Source: Candidatus Butyricimonas faecavium (GTDB lineage Bacteria > Bacteroidota > Bacteroidia > Bacteroidales > Marinifilaceae). From it: DNA of 64,000 nucleotides. Shown piece after piece: positions 59,200 to 64,000 of this stretch. The stretch lies in contig CALUKD010000016.1 in NCBI GenBank assembly GCA_944321125.1, positions 1 to 64,000 of the forward strand. Reading direction: 5' to 3'. Positions within the stretch are counted from its first letter, which is position 1, and each line of letters begins with the position of its first letter. The notes under the pieces were generated by a model. That model was not told the origin of the DNA. It worked only from the letters and a program-made list of their open reading frames with translations, and ran no database searches. Position numbers and translations under genes: made by a program.

Positions 59200-60255
59200 A
59201 TGAAACGAGAAGTCATGGAGTTGTGGAGGGTGTGTTTTAATGATACAGAAGAGTTTATTCAATTCTATTTTGATAAAAAGTATAAAGAGGAGAATGCTCT
59301 GGTGTATTGGGATGAACAAGGTGTGGCTATTGCTGCGTTACAAACGCCTCTTTATCCGATGACTTTTGGTAGTACACAAATTAGAACAGGGTATATTTCG
59401 GGGGCTTGTACTCATCCTCTAGCCAGGGCTCGGGGGGTGATGACTAAATTGTTACGGGAGGCTTTTTACATGATGAGAGGGAGAAAAATACCTGTAAGTA
59501 CTCTGATTCCGGCTAGTGAATGGTTGTATGATTACTATGGGAGGATGGGGTATGCGACTGTTTTTGATTATACCCTAGAACATTATACGGTTTTGGATAA
59601 ACCGATTGCGGACCATTTTAGGGTGGAGGCTATTCGGGATAAAGCGTTGTTAACGGATGCATTGTTTAATTATTTCCAGTCAAAGATGTGTTTACGTCCT
59701 TGTTGCGTGCAGCATGAACGGGAAGATTTTGAAGTGATTGTGGAAAGTTTACGCATGGATGGTGGAGCCTTGATTGTTGTGTATCGTGATGAGAATATTG
59801 TTGGGATGGCTTTTGCCGAACCGAGAGGAAATCATGTTTTGATACGGGACGGAATGTATGACTCTGATGATGTCAAGCGGGTGGCTTTGTGGGGTGTGAC
59901 GACGTGTATGGATGCGGCAGAGGTATGTTGCCAAGTACTTCCTTCCGGTAAAGGAGACGAGCATCGGGGAATGGCTCGTGTGTTGGACGTGGGGCAAATG
60001 CTACGTTTATATGCGGAGAATAATCCGGAACAGAATCTTGTGCTGAAAGTAACAGACGACTGGATTCCGGAAAACACGGGAATATACGTAATTGGGAAAG
60101 GGGGTTGTGTTTGTGATAATGGAAAGCAGGTGGAGGTGGAATTATCCGTGCAGGAACTGACGCAATTGCTTTTAGGCTACCATCCGGAGCGTTTTCCCCA
60201 GTTGGAGCCTTATTTTAAAAAATGTAATCCCTTCATGAGTTTGATGTTGGATTAG
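59200..60255 (+). CDS. Eis-like GNAT acetyltransferase
   Basis: A 351-residue protein with an N-terminal GNAT domain (about 1-130) that contains the acetyl-CoA loop pattern CTHPLARARGVMTKLLREAF, a second GNAT-like part (about 140-260, ENIVGMAFAEPRGNHVLIRDG) and a C-terminal sterol-carrier-like part with QNLVLKVTDDWIPENTGIYVI. This is the layout of Eis/enhanced-intracellular-survival type acetyltransferases; the substrate is unknown. Co-transcribed with DUF2156. Its last 4 bases overlap the converging gene. Confidence 0.87.
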   Translation: MKREVMELWRVCFNDTEEFIQFYFDKKYKEENALVYWDEQGVAIAALQTPLYPMTFGSTQIRTGYISGACTHPLARARGVMTKLLREAFYMMRGRKIPVSTLIPASEWLYDYYGRMGYATVFDYTLEHYTVLDKPIADHFRVEAIRDKALLTDALFNYFQSKMCLRPCCVQHEREDFEVIVESLRMDGGALIVVYRDENIVGMAFAEPRGNHVLIRDGMYDSDDVKRVALWGVTTCMDAAEVCCQVLPSGKGDEHRGMARVLDVGQMLRLYAENNPEQNLVLKVTDDWIPENTGIYVIGKGGCVCDNGKQVEVELSVQELTQLLLGYHPERFPQLEPYFKKCNPFMSLMLD

Positions 60256-61025
60256 AATGGTTTTGATTTATGTTTGGGTGATTTGGATGCCAAAAAATCA
60301 TCAATTTCTTTGATGGAAAGTTTTTTCACGTTCGTGATGATGATATTTTCGCTTAAAAAGTTCCCGTATGTGTTACACTCATCTATAATCGAATTGAAAA
60401 TTTCTTTTAGATTGGCCTCGATAGGTAACAAAAGAGTGAACGTGATGTATTTCTCGAATTGTTCGAATTGTTCGATCTCGCCTTGGTTTTTGGTTACAAC
60501 CAATTCAGTTTCTTTTTTGACAATATCCCACTGGAAAGGTTGTAACGTGACACCCTCGTTAGCAATATAGACACAAAAATAACGTAATAGCGTGCCGTGA
60601 CCACCTAAGCCAGTTGATACGAAGACGGTCGATTCGTCTAGTAAATTGGATTGAATTAGCATTCGAGATTGTTGTAATGCTATGGTTGCCCACGGTTTGA
60701 CAGGGGTATCTTGTTTTTGAAATGATTCAATGCTACGGTATATAGAAATGTCATCGACCATGGACAATAAGATTAATAAAGTTTTTTTCTTTTCGTCATC
60801 GATGGCTTCGTCGAAGAGATCTTGGACGTGTACTATCGCATCTTCTCTTAACGTTTTGAAGTTTCCTCCTTTGATGAGATGTTCCAAAAGATCCATGTAT
60901 TGATGTTGTACTTCGACATCAATTTCTTCTTCTAGGATATTTAAGTGTGAACCTACCCGTGATAATAATTGATTCACGCTTTTCCATTTTTGTTCGTCTT
61001 GCTTTTCTATATCTTCTGCTTTCAT
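60252..61025 (-). CDS. Conserved protein of unknown function
   Basis: I do not recognise a named family. The 257 residues are cytosolic: a helical N-terminal half (MKAEDIEKQDEQKWKSVNQ, about 1-110, with heptad-like acidic helices) and an alpha/beta C-terminal half that contains STGLGGHGTLLRYFCVYIANEG at about 139-160, a glycine-rich loop, then two short beta-helix elements. There is no signal peptide and no membrane segment. It converges on the Eis-like gene with a 4-base overlap, and is divergent from feoAB. Confidence 0.6.
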   Translation of the reverse strand: MKAEDIEKQDEQKWKSVNQLLSRVGSHLNILEEEIDVEVQHQYMDLLEHLIKGGNFKTLREDAIVHVQDLFDEAIDDEKKKTLLILLSMVDDISIYRSIESFQKQDTPVKPWATIALQQSRMLIQSNLLDESTVFVSTGLGGHGTLLRYFCVYIANEGVTLQPFQWDIVKKETELVVTKNQGEIEQFEQFEKYITFTLLLPIEANLKEIFNSIIDECNTYGNFLSENIIITNVKKLSIKEIDDFLASKSPKHKSKPF

Positions 61026-61208
61026 ATTGCAAAAGTAAACTATTTGTTGGTTATATGGAGCAAAAAAGAAAAGATTCGTTGTTTTTCTCTATCAATTTCG
61101 GTAGACGTTTACCTTGAAAAGCCTTTTATTAATAAATTTTATAATTATTAATGATGAAATTTGTGTTATTATTCTGCGTTTATTTAGAAAAAATAAAAAT
61201 AAAGTTTT

Positions 61209-61216
61209 TACATTTG
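61209..61216 (+). promoter_or_regulatory. -7 box of the feoAB promoter
   Basis: TACATTTG matches TAnnTTTG, 24 bases before the ATG at 61241; a TTTA at 61183-61186 may be the -33 element (22 bases apart). No clear Fur box. Confidence 0.5.
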
Positions 61217-61240
61217 CGATACTAATTACAAGATGTTTAT

Positions 61241-63718
61241 ATGTTACTGTCAGAACTGAAAACCGGAGAAAGTGCCGTTATTACTAAGGTGAAAGGATAT
61301 GGGGCCTTTCGAAAGCGATTAAATGAGATGGGATTCGTGAGGGGGAAAGTGGTGAAAGCCGTAAAGAATGCCCCTTTGAATGATCCGATTGAATATGCAA
61401 TTATGGGTTATGAAATCTCTTTGAGAAGACAAGAAGCAGCGTTTATTGAAATTGTATCTCTCGAGGAAGCTACTAATATTGTCGGGGTGTCTGGGAGTGC
61501 CCGCGATGCGGAAGAGGCTTTCGCCAAGCATTGGGAGAGTCGGGATAAACATATACATGTTGCTTTTGTCGGTAACCCCAATGCAGGGAAAACAACACTA
61601 TTTAACTACATGAGTGGTTCCCAAGAACATGTGGGAAATTACGGAGGGGTTACGGTGGATGCGAAGAGTGCCACCTTTCGATTTGAAGGTTATGAGTTTA
61701 ATGTGGTCGATCTACCAGGAACGTATTCTATTTCTGCTTATTCGAATGAAGAAAAGTATGTGCGGGAATATATTATGAATAATGCGCCCGATGTGGTGAT
61801 CAACGTGGTGGATGCGTCAAACTTAGAACGTAATCTTTATTTGTCCACGCAGTTGATTGATATGGATGTGAAAGGCGTGATTGCTTTGAACATGTATGAT
61901 GAACTGGAACGTTCCGGGGCAACTTTCAACTATCAGGAGATGGGACGGATGATCGGGATGCCGATGATGCCCACGATCGGATCAAAAGGGAAGGGGATTA
62001 AGGAGTTGTTACGGGAAGTCATTGAAGTGTACGAGGGAAGAAGCGAAACGGTACGCCATATCCATATAAATTACGGAAAAGAGATTGAGGACAGCATCGT
62101 GGCTATTCGAGCCGAGTTGAAAGATGAGAAAGATTTGATTTGTAATATGTCACCCCGTTTCTTGTCCCTGATGTTATTGGAAGGGGATAAGGACGTGTTG
62201 GAATTCGTGCAACGGGATCATTCACGGGAGAAATTATTGAAGGTCGTAAAAGAGGGAGTTGAACGGATTGAAACAACCTATGGAGAGAAAGTAGAGTCGG
62301 TTATTACCGATACGAAGTACGGTTTTATTTCCGGGGCGTTAAAAGAAACATACAAGGAAAGTCCCGTGAATCGAAGACGTAAAACGGAGTATATTGATGC
62401 TATAGTTACTCATAAATTGTTCGGATTCCCGATCTTTTTATTATTCCTGTTTGTGACTTTCTTTGCCACGTTTAGTTTAGGAAGTTACCCGATGGAATGG
62501 ATTGAAGCAGGAGTCGGGGCTTTAGGAGAATTTGTCGATAACCAGATGAGTGCCGGACCATTAAAGGATTTGGTTGTGGATGGTATTATCGGTGGTGTAG
62601 GGAGTGTGATCGTGTTTTTACCGAATATATTGATACTGTTCTTGTTTATATCTTTCATGGAAGACACGGGATACATGGCTCGTGCAGCATTTATCATGGA
62701 TAAATTGATGCATAAACTCGGCTTGCACGGGAAAAGTTTTATTCCAATGATCATGGGATTCGGTTGTAACGTGCCGGCAATCATGTCAACACGTATGCTG
62801 GAGAACCGGAGTGATAGAATACTAACTATACTGATCAATCCTTTTATGTCTTGTAGTGCCCGTCTTCCGGTATATATTCTGTTGGTCGGGGCATTTTTCA
62901 AAGATTATGCGGCGTTGGTTCTTTTTGGAATATACCTTTTTGGAATTTTGGCAGCTATCGTGATGGCTAAACTGTTTAAGCGAGTACTTTTCCATAAACA
63001 GGAAGTGCCGTTCGTGATGGAGTTGCCCCCGTATCGAATGCCGACTTTGAGAACAACAATACGGCATATGTGGAGTAAGGGAGAGCAGTACCTGAAGAAA
63101 ATGGGAGGTATAATTATGTTTGCATCCATTCTGATTTGGGCATTGGGGTATTTTCCCGTGGATAAAGAGTTGGAAGCGCAGTATGATGAAAAGAAGGCCG
63201 AGATAACGAGGGCTTACAAGGCGACAATTGCTTCCGGGATCGGGAACGTGGATATGTTGAAGGAAGAACAGGAAGCGAAATTGGAGAGCCTGCATCGACA
63301 AGAGATGAGTGAACGTCAGGAAAATTCTTATATTAGTCGATTGGGACGAACTTTGGAGCCTATTTGGACACCGCTTGGTTTTGACTGGAAAGCAGGGGTT
63401 AGTTTATTGACAGGGGTAGCGGCAAAAGAAGTTGTGGTTAGTACGATGGCCGTATTGTACCAAGGGGAAGAGGTTATGGAGGAAGATGATGGGTCTAATG
63501 CGATGTTGGAAAGGCGTTTGCGGGAACATGGTTTTACTTCGGTTACTGCCATTATATTTGTGATTTTCGTATTACTTTATTCCCCTTGTTTTGCAGCTTT
63601 GATCGCTATCGGTAAAGAGATTGGAATGAAGTGGGCATTTTTCGTAATGGGGTATACGACGGTATTGGCTTGGGGCGTATGTTTCGTTATAAAGCAGGTA
63701 TTGGATTTAATTATTTAG
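61241..63718 (+). CDS. feoB: FeoA-FeoB fusion, ferrous iron transporter
   Basis: Inner-membrane Fe2+ importer of 825 residues with FeoA fused at the N-terminus. The FeoA SH3-like domain spans about 1-75. The GTPase domain (about 105-270) has G1 GNPNAGKTT, G3 DLPGTY and a G4 NMYDE where NxxD is expected. About ten membrane segments run from about 385 to 825, with the gate motifs SCSARLPVY and FLPNILILFLFISFMEDTGYMARAAF. A charged insert (about 640-700) fits Bacteroidetes members. The small Cys-rich partner follows 39 bases later. Confidence 0.95.
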   Translation: MLLSELKTGESAVITKVKGYGAFRKRLNEMGFVRGKVVKAVKNAPLNDPIEYAIMGYEISLRRQEAAFIEIVSLEEATNIVGVSGSARDAEEAFAKHWESRDKHIHVAFVGNPNAGKTTLFNYMSGSQEHVGNYGGVTVDAKSATFRFEGYEFNVVDLPGTYSISAYSNEEKYVREYIMNNAPDVVINVVDASNLERNLYLSTQLIDMDVKGVIALNMYDELERSGATFNYQEMGRMIGMPMMPTIGSKGKGIKELLREVIEVYEGRSETVRHIHINYGKEIEDSIVAIRAELKDEKDLICNMSPRFLSLMLLEGDKDVLEFVQRDHSREKLLKVVKEGVERIETTYGEKVESVITDTKYGFISGALKETYKESPVNRRRKTEYIDAIVTHKLFGFPIFLLFLFVTFFATFSLGSYPMEWIEAGVGALGEFVDNQMSAGPLKDLVVDGIIGGVGSVIVFLPNILILFLFISFMEDTGYMARAAFIMDKLMHKLGLHGKSFIPMIMGFGCNVPAIMSTRMLENRSDRILTILINPFMSCSARLPVYILLVGAFFKDYAALVLFGIYLFGILAAIVMAKLFKRVLFHKQEVPFVMELPPYRMPTLRTTIRHMWSKGEQYLKKMGGIIMFASILIWALGYFPVDKELEAQYDEKKAEITRAYKATIASGIGNVDMLKEEQEAKLESLHRQEMSERQENSYISRLGRTLEPIWTPLGFDWKAGVSLLTGVAAKEVVVSTMAVLYQGEEVMEEDDGSNAMLERRLREHGFTSVTAIIFVIFVLLYSPCFAALIAIGKEIGMKWAFFVMGYTTVLAWGVCFVIKQVLDLII

Positions 63719-63757
63719 AATGTCCAATATCATGAAGTATTAATCTAAAATTAAGGA

Positions 63758-63919
63758 ATGGAAATGCAACTAACATTGACGTATATAATTGTGGCGATAG
63801 CATTTGTTTTTGCAGGAAGGGGTGCTTATCGTTTGTTTCGGAGCGCAAGGAAGGGAAAAGGATATGGTTGTAATTGTGGTTGTGGGGGAAAAGGAACGAA
63901 TAAAAAAAGCTGCTTGTAA
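63758..63919 (+). CDS. FeoB-associated Cys-rich membrane protein
   Basis: A 53-residue protein with one membrane helix (about 7-20) and a basic Gly/Cys-rich tail (GYGCNCGCGGKGTNKKSCL) that could bind iron. This is the FeoB-associated Cys-rich family, which replaces FeoC in many Bacteroidetes. It lies directly after feoB; an alternative ATG is two codons later. Its stop codon lies inside the terminator hairpin. Confidence 0.85.
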   Translation: MEMQLTLTYIIVAIAFVFAGRGAYRLFRSARKGKGYGCNCGCGGKGTNKKSCL

Positions 63920-63936
63920 AAAGCAGCTTTTTTATA
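63902..63936. terminator. Bidirectional terminator between feo and rpmH
   Basis: AAAAAAGCTGCTT (63903-63915) pairs with AAGCAGCTTTTTT (63921-63933) around GTAAA. A- and T-runs lie on both sides, and it sits between converging genes. Confidence 0.88.
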
Positions 63937-64000
63937 TTAATGCTTGTGTCTGCGCTCGTCAGAAACAGTCAATTTTTTTCTTCCTTTAGCTCTTCTTCTA
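63937..64000 (-). CDS. rpmH: 50S ribosomal protein L34, C-terminal part (cut by window edge)
   Basis: Translating the minus strand from the right edge gives RRRAKGRKKLTVSDERRHKH and a TAA stop at 63937-63939. RAKGRKKLTVSDE is a strong match to the end of Bacteroidetes L34. The N-terminus lies outside the window. The gene converges on feoB. Confidence 0.88.
   Translation of the reverse strand, partial: RRRAKGRKKLTVSDERRHKH

Noticed and set aside
1-64000. CRISPR arrays, tRNA or rRNA genes, complete insertion sequences
   Set aside because: No regularly spaced repeats, cloverleaf-like segments, rRNA stretches or transposase frames were seen in the gaps.

Overview
The window looks like a chromosomal segment from a member of the Bacteroidales, most likely the Butyricimonas/Odoribacter group (inference from gene content and protein style, not from a search). 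Supporting signs are a FecR/SusC/SusD locus, NVEALA and NigD-like proteins, GldE, GH92 and GHL10 hydrolases, an alpha-2-macroglobulin, Bacteroidetes-type -7 boxes (TAnnTTTG) upstream of many genes, and few obvious Shine-Dalgarno sites. No rRNA, tRNA, CRISPR array or intact insertion sequence was seen.

Layout. 1-9934: an outer-membrane uptake locus with FecR anti-sigma, STN-containing SusC, SusD lipoprotein, a Cys-rich FG-GAP/VCBS protein, a DsbD-alpha-like domain protein, a TlpA-like thioredoxin lipoprotein, and a shortened copy of the latter that has lost its thioredoxin domain. 10233-18743: GHL10 hydrolase, then an O-antigen ligase-like/TPR membrane protein, a TolB-like six-bladed beta-propeller lipoprotein and a small NVEALA-type peptide, all on the minus strand and divergent from a histidine kinase/response regulator pair; an N-acetylmuramoyl-L-alanine amidase follows. 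18956-28659: NigD-like lipoprotein, a TonB receptor with a His-rich small membrane protein (probable metal or haem uptake), and a 1821-residue alpha-2-macroglobulin with an intact CGEQ thioester. 28793-35869: ugd, a lipid kinase, Lrp and TetR-like regulators, an alkaline-phosphatase-superfamily protein that lacks several expected metal ligands, gldE and ssb. 36211-40420: HU, a 29-residue Lys/Arg-rich peptide of COX24/mS38 type, ribonuclease G and dsbD. 40589-50119: MFS exporter, Pif1/RecD-like helicase, SH3b membrane protein, methyltransferase, an ECF sigma operon with tiny membrane proteins, NCS2 permease, MBL hydrolase and VOC protein. 50298-57387: GH92 mannosidase, DUF4272 protein, a DUF4130 DNA-metabolism gene broken by one in-frame TAG, its radical SAM partner, and class I aldolase. 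57388-58257 is gene-free. 58258-64000: DUF2156 and Eis-like acyltransferases, an unknown conserved protein, a FeoA-FeoB fusion with its small Cys-rich partner, and the 3' end of rpmH entering from the right edge.

How the parts fit. Envelope functions dominate: nutrient and metal import (SusCD, TonB receptor, Feo), periplasmic thiol chemistry (DsbD, DsbD-alpha-like protein, TlpA proteins), wall and glycan handling (amidase, GHL10, GH92, ligase-like protein) and envelope sensing (FecR, ECF operon, two-component system). The strongest candidates for under-described biology are the NVEALA/beta-propeller/ligase-TPR cluster beside a two-component system, the ECF operon that carries small membrane proteins in place of a recognisable anti-sigma factor, and the 29-residue COX24/mS38-like peptide between HU and ribonuclease G. 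Several intergenic gaps carry strong or alternative hairpins, which are listed separately.
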